In this document: piece after piece, positions 15,588-23,466 of the stretch | Layout of the letters: every line of letters begins with the position of its first letter | Position numbering within the stretch: position 1 is the first letter of the stretch | Origin: Oricola sp. | GTDB lineage: Bacteria > Pseudomonadota > Alphaproteobacteria > Rhizobiales > Rhizobiaceae | Direction of reading: 5' to 3' | Length of the DNA stretch: 64,000 bases | NCBI RefSeq assembly: GCF_022763245.1 | Contig: NZ_JALEGV010000009.1 | Location: forward strand, 1 to 64,000 | Program-made: the position numbers and the translations under genes | Notes under the pieces: model-generated | What the model was told of the DNA's origin: nothing | The model's database searches: none | Seen by the model: the letters and a program-made list of their open reading frames with translations, nothing else

Positions 15588-16493
15588 TCAGGGCCAGTCG
15601 GCGAAGCTCGGCGGCGAAAAGCCGTCGGTCTCCGGGGCCGCGGCGGCCATCATCTTTCGAAAACGGCCGGGCGTCAGCCCGGTCATCCGGCGAAAGAAGT
15701 TGGAGAAATGGGCCGGGTCGCGAAAACCGAGCGAATAGCTCAACTGCTTGATCGATAGCGTCGAGCGCTCCAGCCCGAGCGCCGCCTCGCGCGCGAGCCG
15801 CTCGGCGATCAGCGACTTCGGCGTCTTGTTGAGTTCGCGCACGCAGATGGCGTGGAGCCGGTCGTGGGTGATGCCGAGTTCCTGTGCATAGTGTCCGACC
15901 GGGTGGTGGGCGCGAAACCCGGCCTCCAGAAGCTGCCGGAAGCGCTGCAGGTAGTGGGCGCTGTTGCCGTGCGTGACGCTGGCGATTTCCTCCTCGCCGG
16001 TCGCCCGCAGGATCGTGACGAGGACGATGCGCAGATGCGCCACGATCATCATGCCGGTGGCCGCCTGTTGGGTGCGCACCTCGTCGAGGATGCTTTCGAT
16101 GTGTTGGCGGATGGCGACCAGGGGAGCGCTGCTATCCTCAAGCGGGCGGGTCCAGTTGCCGTCGAACAGTCGCTTGAGGGCAGCGGATTCGAAGAAGTCG
16201 CCGATGGAACGGGCCAGCGTCTCTTCCGTGATCTCTGCGAGATAGCCGGCCGAACCGGCCTCCAGGATGAGCTTGAAGTCGCCGGCGGTCTGACGCCAGG
16301 CGATCGACGGCCCGCTGAGGACCGCTTCGGAGCCGCGGCCCTCGATGCGCGCGTCGCCGTCGCTCAGGAGGAAAAGGATGTGCGCCTTCTCGCCCGCGCC
16401 GCGCTTCAAGGTCTCGATGCGGCGCTGCAATCCGCTCTCCAAATGGCTGACATAGATCGGCAGCTTGGTGAAGAGCGGGAGATCAGAGACCAT
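15588..16493 (-). CDS. AraC-family transcriptional regulator
   Basis: 301 residues. The C-terminal 100 residues form the AraC double helix-turn-helix, including LSIKQLSYSLGFRDPAHFSN and the family ending FRRMTGLTPGRFRK. The N-terminal part (about 1-190) is an effector/dimer domain without a motif I can name. It is divergent from the aldehyde dehydrogenase and Liv-transporter operon, so it probably activates that operon in response to the transported aromatic acid or its aldehyde (inference). It reads toward the MetE-like gene, with 96 bases between them, and might also drive it. Confidence 0.9.
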   Translation of the reverse strand: MVSDLPLFTKLPIYVSHLESGLQRRIETLKRGAGEKAHILFLLSDGDARIEGRGSEAVLSGPSIAWRQTAGDFKLILEAGSAGYLAEITEETLARSIGDFFESAALKRLFDGNWTRPLEDSSAPLVAIRQHIESILDEVRTQQAATGMMIVAHLRIVLVTILRATGEEEIASVTHGNSAHYLQRFRQLLEAGFRAHHPVGHYAQELGITHDRLHAICVRELNKTPKSLIAERLAREAALGLERSTLSIKQLSYSLGFRDPAHFSNFFRRMTGLTPGRFRKMMAAAAPETDGFSPPSFADWP

Positions 16494-16576
16494 TTACCAG
16501 TTTCCTCGAATGCGCGGCGCTGCACCGTTTATCCGTATTTTCCGCAATATTCGACCAAGAAATTGCATTTTCTTTC

Positions 16577-16645
16577 AAGGTGTATACGCTATCTTTGATT
16601 GCAGGATGGAAACGGCCCGCAGAGGCTGTGGGATGTACACATCCC
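16577..16645. promoter_or_regulatory. Regulatory elements between araC-type gene and ALDH operon
   Basis: Two signals lie in the 188-base divergent gap. AAGGTGTATAC (16577-16587) is identical to an element upstream of the SDR gene. The other is a perfect 7-bp inverted repeat, GGGATGT-AC-ACATCCC (16630-16645), centred about 45 bases before the ATG, where a repressor or activator dimer could sit. The aldehyde-dehydrogenase ribosome-binding site AGGGAGGAGG follows at about 16671-16680. Confidence 0.45.
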
Positions 16646-16681
16646 TGGACGGTACAAAGGTCCGGGGAGCAGGGAGGAGGA

Positions 16682-18133
16682 ATGCTGGAAACGGCGCTCC
16701 TGATAGACAGTGCGATGGTTTCGGCCACGCGGGGTGAGACGTTTGATCGGCTCGATCCCGTGTCGCTGGAGGTTTCGACGCGCGCCTCGGCCGCGAGCAC
16801 CGAGGATGCGGTACGCGCCGCCAATGCTGCCGCGCGCGCCTTTCCGGGCTGGTCCTCGACGGTTCCGAGCGAACGCCGCGAAATCCTCAATGATGCCGCC
16901 AGTCTCCTGCTTCAACGCGCCGACGATTTCGTCGAGGCGATGATCAGCGAGACGGGCAGCACGGCTTCGTGGGGCCAGTTCAATTGCCGATTGGCGGCGA
17001 GCATGTTGCTAGAAGCCGGGGCGATGGCCGGCCAGGCGACGGGCGAGGTGATCCCCGCCGAGCGGCCAGGCGCATTCGCCATGGCGATCCGGCAGCCATG
17101 TGGCGTTGTGTTCTCGATGGCGCCATGGAACGCGCCCGTGATCCTGTCGACGCGTAGTGTCGCCATGCCGCTTGCCTGTGGCAACACGGTCGTGATGAAG
17201 GCGTCCGAACTGTGTCCTCGGACGCACGGGCTCTTGGGTGAGGTGCTCAACGAAGCCGGCCTGCCGAAAGGCTGCGTAAACGTCATTCATTCCGCTCCGG
17301 AGACTGCGCCCGAGGTCGTCGAGGCGCTGATTGCGCATCCGGCCGTTCGCCGGGTGAACTTCACCGGCTCGACGCGCGTCGGCCGGATGATCGCCGAGAA
17401 GGCGGCTCGCTATCTGAAGCGTTGCCTCCTCGAACTTGGCGGCAAGGCGCCGGTGATCGTTCTGGACGACGCGGACATCGATGCCGCCGTCGACGCCGCG
17501 GTGTTCGGCGCGTTCTTCAACCAGGGCCAGATCTGCATGTCGACCGAACGCATCGTCGTTGACGAGAGCGTGGCCGACGAGTTCGTGGACAAATTCAAGA
17601 CGCGCGCCAACGCCATTCGCGCCACCGACCCGCGCGATCCGGATTGCGTGCTCGGCGCGATGATCACCGAACAGGCCGCCCAGCGGGTCAAGGGGCTCAT
17701 CGATGATGCCGCGATGAAGGGTGCAAAGCTGGTAACCGGCGGACGTCAGGAAGGCGTCTTCGTCGATCCGGCGATCCTCGACAATGTCTCGCCGGCGATG
17801 CGCATCTATCACGAGGAAAGTTTCGGGCCTGTCGCCTCGATCATTCGGGTCAGTGGAGAGGACGAGGCGGTGTCTGTCGCCAACGATACGGAATACGGGC
17901 TCGCGGCGGCAGTGTTCAGCCGCGACGTCAGCCGCGCGCTCGCCGTGGCCCAGCGGCTGGAAACGGGGATTTGTCACGTCAATTCGGCGACGATCTATGA
18001 CGAGCCGCAGATGCCGTTCGGCGGGGTGAAAGCCTCGGGCTACGGCCGTTTCGGCGGACGGGCCGGCATCGACGAATTCACGGAGCTGCGCTGGATCACG
18101 ATCCAGAACGGCAAACACGAGTACCCGATCTGA
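16682..18133 (+). CDS. Aldehyde dehydrogenase (salicylaldehyde/vanillin dehydrogenase-like)
   Basis: 483 residues. The start at ATG 16682 directly follows AGGGAGGAGG; a longer frame from 16580 has no such site. Key ALDH features are present: PWNAPVILSTRS, FTGSTRVG, the general-base Glu in LLELGGKAP (about 251), the catalytic Cys in QGQICMSTER (about 285) and HEESFGPVAS. The C-terminus [16 protein letters not shown] with FTELRWITIQ is typical of the group that oxidises aromatic aldehydes (salicylaldehyde, vanillin, benzaldehyde). First gene of an operon with a Liv-type ABC transporter and a second aldehyde dehydrogenase. Divergent from the AraC regulator. Confidence 0.9.
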   Translation: MLETALLIDSAMVSATRGETFDRLDPVSLEVSTRASAASTEDAVRAANAAARAFPGWSSTVPSERREILNDAASLLLQRADDFVEAMISETGSTASWGQFNCRLAASMLLEAGAMAGQATGEVIPAERPGAFAMAIRQPCGVVFSMAPWNAPVILSTRSVAMPLACGNTVVMKASELCPRTHGLLGEVLNEAGLPKGCVNVIHSAPETAPEVVEALIAHPAVRRVNFTGSTRVGRMIAEKAARYLKRCLLELGGKAPVIVLDDADIDAAVDAAVFGAFFNQGQICMSTERIVVDESVADEFVDKFKTRANAIRATDPRDPDCVLGAMITEQAAQRVKGLIDDAAMKGAKLVTGGRQEGVFVDPAILDNVSPAMRIYHEESFGPVASIIRVSGEDEAVSVANDTEYGLAAAVFSRDVSRALAVAQRLETGICHVNSATIYDEPQMPFGGVKASGYGRFGGRAGIDEFTELRWITIQNGKHEYPI

Positions 18134-18142
18134 CCGATCGGG
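18124..18142 (+). other. Hairpin between ALDH and ABC binding-protein genes
   Basis: Inverted repeat CCCGATC/GATCGGG (18124-18130 and 18136-18142) straddling the aldehyde-dehydrogenase stop codon. There is no T run, so it may tune transcript stability rather than end the transcript. Confidence 0.35.
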
Positions 18143-18178
18143 ATCCATGCAACCAACGTTCTCAAAGGGAGGAAGCCA

Positions 18179-19381
18179 ATGGAACGTAGAACTGTGATCA
18201 AAACTCTCGCCGCATCGCTTCTGGCAAGCGCGGTCCTCGCCGGACCGGCCGTCGCCGAAGATGTGATCAAGATCGGCGCAAGCGCCCCGAAGACCGGCCC
18301 GCTGGCCGGTGGTGCGGCGGTCACCTACTGGCCGGCCGTGCAGCTCTGGGTCCATGACGTCAACGAGCGCGGCGGCATCGACGTCGGCGGCACGAAGATG
18401 AAGGTCGAGCTGATCGAATATGATGACCGCACCTCCAACGAGGAAGCGATCAAGAACGTTCAGCGCATGGCCACCGTCGACAAGGTCGATTTCATCGTTC
18501 CGCCCTATGGCACCGGCATCAACCTCGCCGTGGCGCCGCTGATCGCCAAGAACGGCTATCCGCACATCGCCGTCACGGCTGTCGCGGATGGGGTCGATGA
18601 TTTCGCCAGCCGCTGGCCGAATTCCTTCTGGACGCTCGGCACCTCGGAAGGCATGGCCTCGTCGCTCGTCGATCTGCTCAAGGACATGCGCGAAGCCGGC
18701 CAGATCAACGACAAGGTCGCTGTCGTCAACGTCGCCGACGCGTTCGGCATCGAACTGGCCAACACCGGCAAGCCGGCGCTGAAGGAAGCGGGCTTCGACA
18801 TCGTCTACGAGACGTCCTACCCGCTGCAGCAGCAGGATTTCGCACCGATCATCTCGGCGGCGAAGAATGCCGGTCCGGACACGTTCATCGCGTTTTCCTA
18901 TCCGGGCGACACGTTCGGTCTGACCAAGCAGGCTGCGATCGCGGATCTGCCGGTCAAGGCCTACTATGTGGGCGTTGCGACCGCGTTTCCGGCCTTCGCA
19001 GGTGCCAATGGCGCAGCAGCCAACGGCGTCATGGGCGTCGGCGGCGTGAATGCGGAAAGCCCCGCCTATCAGGACTTCGCCAAGCGTCAGGAAGAAGTGA
19101 CCGGCGTCGCGCCCGACTATTGGGCGAGCCCGGTGCAGTATGCGAGCCTTGAAGTCCTCGAACAGGCCATCACGGCAGTCGGTTCGCTGGACAAGGCCGC
19201 GGTGATCGAGCAGCTCAAGAGCGGCACCTTCGAGACGATCATGGGCGAGTGGACGTTCGACAACAACGTCATCCGCAAGTTCTGGACGGTTGGCCAGTGG
19301 CAGGACGGCGTCTTCCACGGCATCGCTTCGACCGGGGTTGGCGGCGAGACCGCACCGATCCTGAAGTCCGGCTGGAACTGA
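18179..19381 (+). CDS. ABC transporter substrate-binding protein (LivJ/branched-chain type)
   Basis: 400 residues with a signal peptide (MERRTVIKTLAASLLASAVL, cut after AGPAVA) and the two-lobed LivJ fold of Peripla_BP_6: VIKIGASAPKTGPLAGGA at the start, IELIEYDDRTSNEEA-like text and FIVPPYGTG in lobe one, QDFAPIISAAKNAGPD later. Proteins of this type bind amino acids but also many aromatic acids and amides. It starts the transporter part of the operon, 45 bases after the aldehyde dehydrogenase, with AAGGGAGG as ribosome-binding site. An aromatic ligand is favoured by the two flanking aldehyde dehydrogenases (inference). Confidence 0.9.
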   Translation: MERRTVIKTLAASLLASAVLAGPAVAEDVIKIGASAPKTGPLAGGAAVTYWPAVQLWVHDVNERGGIDVGGTKMKVELIEYDDRTSNEEAIKNVQRMATVDKVDFIVPPYGTGINLAVAPLIAKNGYPHIAVTAVADGVDDFASRWPNSFWTLGTSEGMASSLVDLLKDMREAGQINDKVAVVNVADAFGIELANTGKPALKEAGFDIVYETSYPLQQQDFAPIISAAKNAGPDTFIAFSYPGDTFGLTKQAAIADLPVKAYYVGVATAFPAFAGANGAAANGVMGVGGVNAESPAYQDFAKRQEEVTGVAPDYWASPVQYASLEVLEQAITAVGSLDKAAVIEQLKSGTFETIMGEWTFDNNVIRKFWTVGQWQDGVFHGIASTGVGGETAPILKSGWN

Positions 19382-19397
19382 TCACTAACCACAAAAA

Positions 19398-19421
19398 CCG
19401 GTGCGGCTTTTGCCGCACCGG
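19398..19421 (+). other. Intercistronic hairpin between binding protein and LivH-type permease
   Basis: Perfect 10-bp stem CCGGTGCGGC/GCCGCACCGG with a TTTT loop, followed by only a short AAAAT stretch. It probably acts as a partial terminator or mRNA stabiliser, giving more binding protein than permease. Confidence 0.65.
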
Positions 19422-19442
19422 CGAAAATCGTAGAATTGATCC

Positions 19443-20309
19443 ATGGACATTTTGGTGACGGGGACGGTGCTGGGGGGCACCTATGCGCTGATCGCGCTCG
19501 GGCTGACGCTGCAATACGGCGTGGCGCGAATCATGAATCTCGCCAACGGGGAAAACCTCGTTCTGGCGTGCTTCTGCGCGTTCTGGCTGCACACGGCCGC
19601 CTCCATCAATCCGATCATCGGCATCGCGCTGATCGCGCCCGGCGCCTTCGTGCTCAACTGGCTGATCTACGCCTACGGGATGCGGCCGCTGGTCGACCGG
19701 GCGAAGAACCGGGGACAGCTTGAGATCGACAGCATTCTGGCGACGTTCGGTCTGATGTTCATCATGCAGGGCGTGATGCTGCTCGTCTTCGGCGGCGGCT
19801 ATTTCTCCTACAATTTCCTGTCCGAGCCGGTGCGCATCATGGGCGAGAATTACGGGCTCAACCGTATCGTCGCGCTGATCGCCGCGGTCGTCATCGCGGC
19901 CGCACTCTACGGCTTTCTCTATCGTACGCGTTACGGCACGGCCGTGCGCGCGGTCGCTGTCAATCCGGCGTCGGCCAGCCTGGTGGCGATCGACGTGCCG
20001 CGCATGTCGGCCTTCGCCTTCGCGCTCGGCGGCGGCCTGACAGCGGCGGGCGGCGCGCTGCTCTCGACCTTCTACACGTTCAACGCCTCCATGGGCGTGA
20101 TCTTCACCATGAAGGCGCTGATCATTGTGATCATGGGCGGCGTCGGCGATGTCCGCGGCGCGGTGCTGGCCGCACTGCTGCTCGGCCTCGCCGAGACGGC
20201 CGTGGCGACGCTGATCGACCCGGGCCTCACGCTGGCGGCCACCTACACGCTCTTCATCCTGGTGCTGTTGTTCCGGCCGCAGGGCATTTTCGGAAGGCAA
20301 ACGGCATGA
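19443..20309 (+). CDS. livH: Branched-chain-type ABC transporter permease LivH
   Basis: 288 residues, eight or so hydrophobic helices, with the LivH opening GTVLGGTYALIALGLTLQYGV and the conserved IMNLANGE loop. The C-terminal VIMGGVGDVRGAVLAALLLGL block is the ATPase contact region. One of two membrane subunits of the transporter. It overlaps livM by ATGA (20306-20309). Its substrate is set by the binding protein upstream. Confidence 0.92.
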   Translation: MDILVTGTVLGGTYALIALGLTLQYGVARIMNLANGENLVLACFCAFWLHTAASINPIIGIALIAPGAFVLNWLIYAYGMRPLVDRAKNRGQLEIDSILATFGLMFIMQGVMLLVFGGGYFSYNFLSEPVRIMGENYGLNRIVALIAAVVIAAALYGFLYRTRYGTAVRAVAVNPASASLVAIDVPRMSAFAFALGGGLTAAGGALLSTFYTFNASMGVIFTMKALIIVIMGGVGDVRGAVLAALLLGLAETAVATLIDPGLTLAATYTLFILVLLFRPQGIFGRQTA

Positions 20310-21274
20310 GCCTCATCAAGGAAACGGAACAGCGCACGGGCGGGATCGCGCTCCTGCTGTTCGGCGCGGCGGCGCTCATTCCGCTGGCCGACGACGGCTA
20401 CTACCTGTCGATGGCCGTCAATATCGCCATGTATGCGGTGCTCTGCACGGCCTGGACGCTGTTCTCCGGCCCGACCCATTACGTCTCGCTGGCGACGGCG
20501 GCCTTCTTCGGGGTCGGCACCTATTCGGTGGGCCTTGGCATCGACACGCTGCCATTTCCGCTCCTGATCGCAATCGCCGCGGTGGCAAGCAGCATCCTTG
20601 CAGGCCTCGTCGGCCTGGCGACGCTGCGCCTGTCGGGCGTCTATTTCGTGATCTTCACGCTGGGCCTTGCCGAACTGGTGCGCCAGGTCGTGACATGGCT
20701 TCAGGTCAATTTCGTCGGTTCGGTGGGCCTTTATGTCTTCACCGACCTGACCGAGGCGCACATCTTCTGGATGCTGCTGGCGCTGGCCGCGCTGGTCTAT
20801 GTCACGGGCTGGCTGGTCAACCGGTCGCGGCTCGGATTTGCCATGCGCATCATCGGCAATGACGAAACGGTGGCGCGTCATGTCGGCATCGACGTCGCAC
20901 GCTCCAAGGTGATCCTGTTCATGATCTCCGGCGCGTTCATCGGCATCACGGGCGCGATCCTGGCGCCGCGTTTCGCCTATGTGGAACCGCCGTCTGCCTT
21001 CAATCCGGTGATCTCGTTCCAGGTGGTCATCATGGCGCTGCTCGGCGGCACGGGACGGCTGTGGGCGCCCTTGCTCGGCGTCATCCCGTTCACGATCCTG
21101 TTCGATCAGATCTCGGCCAATTTCCCGAACTACACGAGCCTGCTGATCGGCATCGCCTTCATGGCCATCGTCTACTACCTGCCGCGCGGCGTCATCGGGC
21201 TCGTCGATGACATCCGGATGCGTCAGACGAAGCGGCACGAACATGCGGCGGGTGTTCCGGAGGCTGCGGAATGA
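20306..21274 (+). CDS. livM: Branched-chain-type ABC transporter permease LivM
   Basis: 322 residues with the LivM pattern of eight to nine helices, including LRLSGVYFVIFTLGLAELVRQ, GFAMRIIGNDETVARHVGID, and VVIMALLGGTGRLWAPLLG, which contacts the ATPase. It partners LivH. Four-base overlaps on both sides (20306-20309 and 21271-21274) indicate translational coupling. Confidence 0.92.
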   Translation: MSLIKETEQRTGGIALLLFGAAALIPLADDGYYLSMAVNIAMYAVLCTAWTLFSGPTHYVSLATAAFFGVGTYSVGLGIDTLPFPLLIAIAAVASSILAGLVGLATLRLSGVYFVIFTLGLAELVRQVVTWLQVNFVGSVGLYVFTDLTEAHIFWMLLALAALVYVTGWLVNRSRLGFAMRIIGNDETVARHVGIDVARSKVILFMISGAFIGITGAILAPRFAYVEPPSAFNPVISFQVVIMALLGGTGRLWAPLLGVIPFTILFDQISANFPNYTSLLIGIAFMAIVYYLPRGVIGLVDDIRMRQTKRHEHAAGVPEAAE

Positions 21275-22005
21275 CCGGGTCTTCGCTTCTTTCCGTCGAC
21301 ACCGTGCTCAAGGCCTTCGGCGGGCTCGTCGCCGTCAACGACGTCAGCTTCACTGTCAAGCAGAGCGAACTGATCGGGCTCATCGGCCCGAACGGATCGG
21401 GCAAGACGACGATGATGAACCTGATCTCGGGCGCGCTGAAGCCGACCTCGGGCACGATCCGTCTTAATGGCGAGGCCATTTCCGGCCTGCCGGCGCATGA
21501 GATCTCGCGTCGCGGCGTCGCGCGCACGTTCCAACTCGTGCGCATCCTGCCGTCGCTCTCGGCGATCGAGAACGTCATCGCGGGGGCGGTGTTCGGTCAT
21601 GTGCGCGCCTGGGGCGACGACGCCTATCGCGAGGCCGAGGTCCTGCTCGATCGCGTCGGCCTGGGTGGCCGCGGCGGCGCGCCGACCGGCTCAATGACCT
21701 ATATCGACCAGAAGCGCCTGGAACTCGCCCGCGCGCTCGCCTCCAACCCGCGCCTGCTGCTGCTCGACGAGTGGCTGGCCGGGCTCAATCCGAGTGAATT
21801 GAAGATCGGTATCGAACTGATCCGCGACCTGCGTGAAGATGGACGTACGATCATCATGGTGGAGCATGTGATGGACGCTATCCGGTCGCTTTGCGACCGA
21901 TGCGTGGTCATGTCGAGCGGAGTGAAGATCGCCGACGGGTCCGTGCACGACGTGCTGGCGCAACCGGAAGTCATCAGCGCCTATCTGGGAGCCGACGATG
22001 CTTGA
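21271..22005 (+). CDS. livG: ABC transporter ATP-binding protein LivG
   Basis: 244 residues. Walker A is GPNGSGKTT and the Q-loop is TFQLVRILPSL. Two usual motifs are altered: the signature, normally LAYGQQ or LSGGQ, reads MTYIDQKRLELARAL, and Walker B ends LLLLDEWLAGLNP with Trp where Pro is standard. The H-loop MVEHVMDAI is normal. A subgroup of LivG proteins carries this variant, so it is probably active. It energises import together with LivF. It overlaps livF by eight bases. Confidence 0.9.
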   Translation: MTGSSLLSVDTVLKAFGGLVAVNDVSFTVKQSELIGLIGPNGSGKTTMMNLISGALKPTSGTIRLNGEAISGLPAHEISRRGVARTFQLVRILPSLSAIENVIAGAVFGHVRAWGDDAYREAEVLLDRVGLGGRGGAPTGSMTYIDQKRLELARALASNPRLLLLDEWLAGLNPSELKIGIELIRDLREDGRTIIMVEHVMDAIRSLCDRCVVMSSGVKIADGSVHDVLAQPEVISAYLGADDA

Positions 22006-23359
22006 GGTCAGCAATCTTTCCGTTTCCTACGGCGCACACAGGGCGCTGGAGGATGTTTCGATCCATGTGGCGACAGGCGAGATCTGCGTGATCCTCGGCG
22101 CCAACGGGGCGGGCAAGAGCTCGCTCCTCAAGACGATCGGCGGCATGGTGCGTGCGGCGTCGGGTGCGCGGATCCGTATCGACGGCCGGGACATCACGCA
22201 GGCCAAGCCGCACAAGGTCGTGGAGGCCGGACTGGCACTGGTGCCGGAAGGGCGAGGCATTTTCGGCGACTTGACGGTGGCGGAGAATCTTCAGCTCGGC
22301 GCCTACGGGCCGCAGGCACGCTCCAGCGAAGCGAAGCGCCGCGAGGACGTGTTGAAGCTGTTCCCCAAGCTGGAGGAACGCCGCAACCAGATCGCGCGCA
22401 CGATGAGCGGCGGCGAACAGCAGATGGTCGCGATCGGCCGCGCACTGATGTCCAATCCGAAGATCCTGATGCTCGACGAGCCGTCACTCGGCCTGTCGCC
22501 CTTGCTGACCAAGGATCTGTTCAAGTCGCTCAAGGCAGTGCGCGAGACCGGTGTCGGCATTCTTCTGGTCGAGCAGAACGCCAAGCAGAGCCTGGCGATC
22601 GCGGATCGCGGCTATCTTATCGAAAACGGCCACATCACGGGCGAGGGAACGGGCGCTGAACTGGCTCACGACCCCGCCGTGCAGGCGGCCTATCTGGGCG
22701 GGGCCGCTGCGGCACCACAACACAAACGGGAGGCGAACATGCGCGAGGAACATCGGCACTATTACGTGCCTGCTGCCGCTGGCGGACAGCGTGCAACCGC
22801 GGCCGCGATGCCGGCAACACCGCAACCTTCGACGGCCGTCGCTGACGCCGCGATGCGGACTGACGGGGCGGTCAGGGCGGAGCACAGGCGTTTCTATGTT
22901 CCGGCCGGCGCGATGGTCGGCGGCAGGACGGTTGAAAGCCAGCCGGGCACCGTGGCAGCTCAGTCCGGGCCTGCCGCCAGCCGGGAATCGCAGGGCTTCT
23001 ATGTTCCGGCGGGCGCGAATGGCGCCGTCAACGGCCATGCCAACGGGCACGGCACTGGTCCGGCCAAGCAGGTGAGCACGCAGGAAGACGCGATCATCGT
23101 GTCGAACCAGGCGCATGATCTCAGCCGGAAAGCCGCGGAATTCGCCAAGAGGGCGGCACAGATACAGCGCCACCATGTCGAGGCGCAGCGCGTCGATCAC
23201 CACTTCAGCACTGCCTCGGCGCTGGTTGCGCAGGCTCCGCTGAAGGCCGGCCCGACGGCGTTGCCGTCTGCCCTCGATCTCAGCCGCCGCGCCGCGGAAA
23301 TGGCCGAACGTGCCTCGCGCATCGGACGCGATCACGTCACGTCTGGACGCGGGAAATAA
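21998..23359 (+). CDS. livF: ABC transporter ATP-binding protein LivF with a long repeat-bearing C-terminal extension
   Basis: Residues 1-240 are a normal LivF ATPase: Walker A GANGAGKSSLLKT, signature MSGGEQQMVAIGRAL, Walker B MLDEPSLGLSP and H-loop LVEQNAKQ, ending AYLGG like other LivF proteins. The frame then continues without a stop for about 210 more residues, making 453 where about 235-240 is usual. The extension is low in hydrophobic residues, rich in Ala/Gly/His, and carries two families of short repeats. A Shine-Dalgarno and ATG sit where the extension begins, so it may also be made as a separate protein. I do not recognise a known domain in it. The ATPase assignment is firm; the role of the tail is unknown. 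Confidence 0.88.
   Translation: MLEVSNLSVSYGAHRALEDVSIHVATGEICVILGANGAGKSSLLKTIGGMVRAASGARIRIDGRDITQAKPHKVVEAGLALVPEGRGIFGDLTVAENLQLGAYGPQARSSEAKRREDVLKLFPKLEERRNQIARTMSGGEQQMVAIGRALMSNPKILMLDEPSLGLSPLLTKDLFKSLKAVRETGVGILLVEQNAKQSLAIADRGYLIENGHITGEGTGAELAHDPAVQAAYLGGAAAAPQHKREANMREEHRHYYVPAAAGGQRATAAAMPATPQPSTAVADAAMRTDGAVRAEHRRFYVPAGAMVGGRTVESQPGTVAAQSGPAASRESQGFYVPAGANGAVNGHANGHGTGPAKQVSTQEDAIIVSNQAHDLSRKAAEFAKRAAQIQRHHVEAQRVDHHFSTASALVAQAPLKAGPTALPSALDLSRRAAEMAERASRIGRDHVTSGRGK
22728..22741 (+). promoter_or_regulatory. Internal ribosome-binding site and ATG within livF
   Basis: GGGAGG (22728-22733) lies five bases before ATG 22739, in frame with livF and exactly at the start of the repeat-bearing tail. 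This suggests the tail was, or still is, translated from its own start. Confidence 0.6.
22739..23359 (+). repeat. Repeat-bearing tail of LivF / possible separate 206-residue protein
   Basis: Three copies of a motif ending in (F/Y)YVPA(G/A)A occur: EHRHYYVPAAAGG at the start, EHRRFYVPAGA (about 22879-22911) and ESQGFYVPAGA (about 22985-23017). Two copies of a 20-residue amphipathic helix repeat follow, beginning DLSRKAAEFAKRAAQI (23117-23176) and DLSRRAAEMAERASRI (23276-23335), each ending in a basic His-rich patch (RHHV / RDHV). Linkers are rich in Ala, Gly, Pro and Gln. The pattern of repeated short motifs plus helices looks like a docking or anchoring element. No family is recognised. Confidence 0.6.
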
Positions 23360-23466
23360 TCGGCCGGGACCACCCGGCACCACAACCATTCGACAACAGG
23401 CCCAAGAGGCCGAACACCTCGGCCGGCAAACGCAGCCGGAGCGGGGCATTCAAGGGAGAACCAGAA

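Noticed and set aside
17009-19318. A 769-residue open frame on the minus strand.
   Set aside because: It lies opposite the aldehyde dehydrogenase and ABC binding-protein genes, is Arg/His/Asp-rich, and has no domain or ribosome-binding site; it is a high-GC shadow frame.
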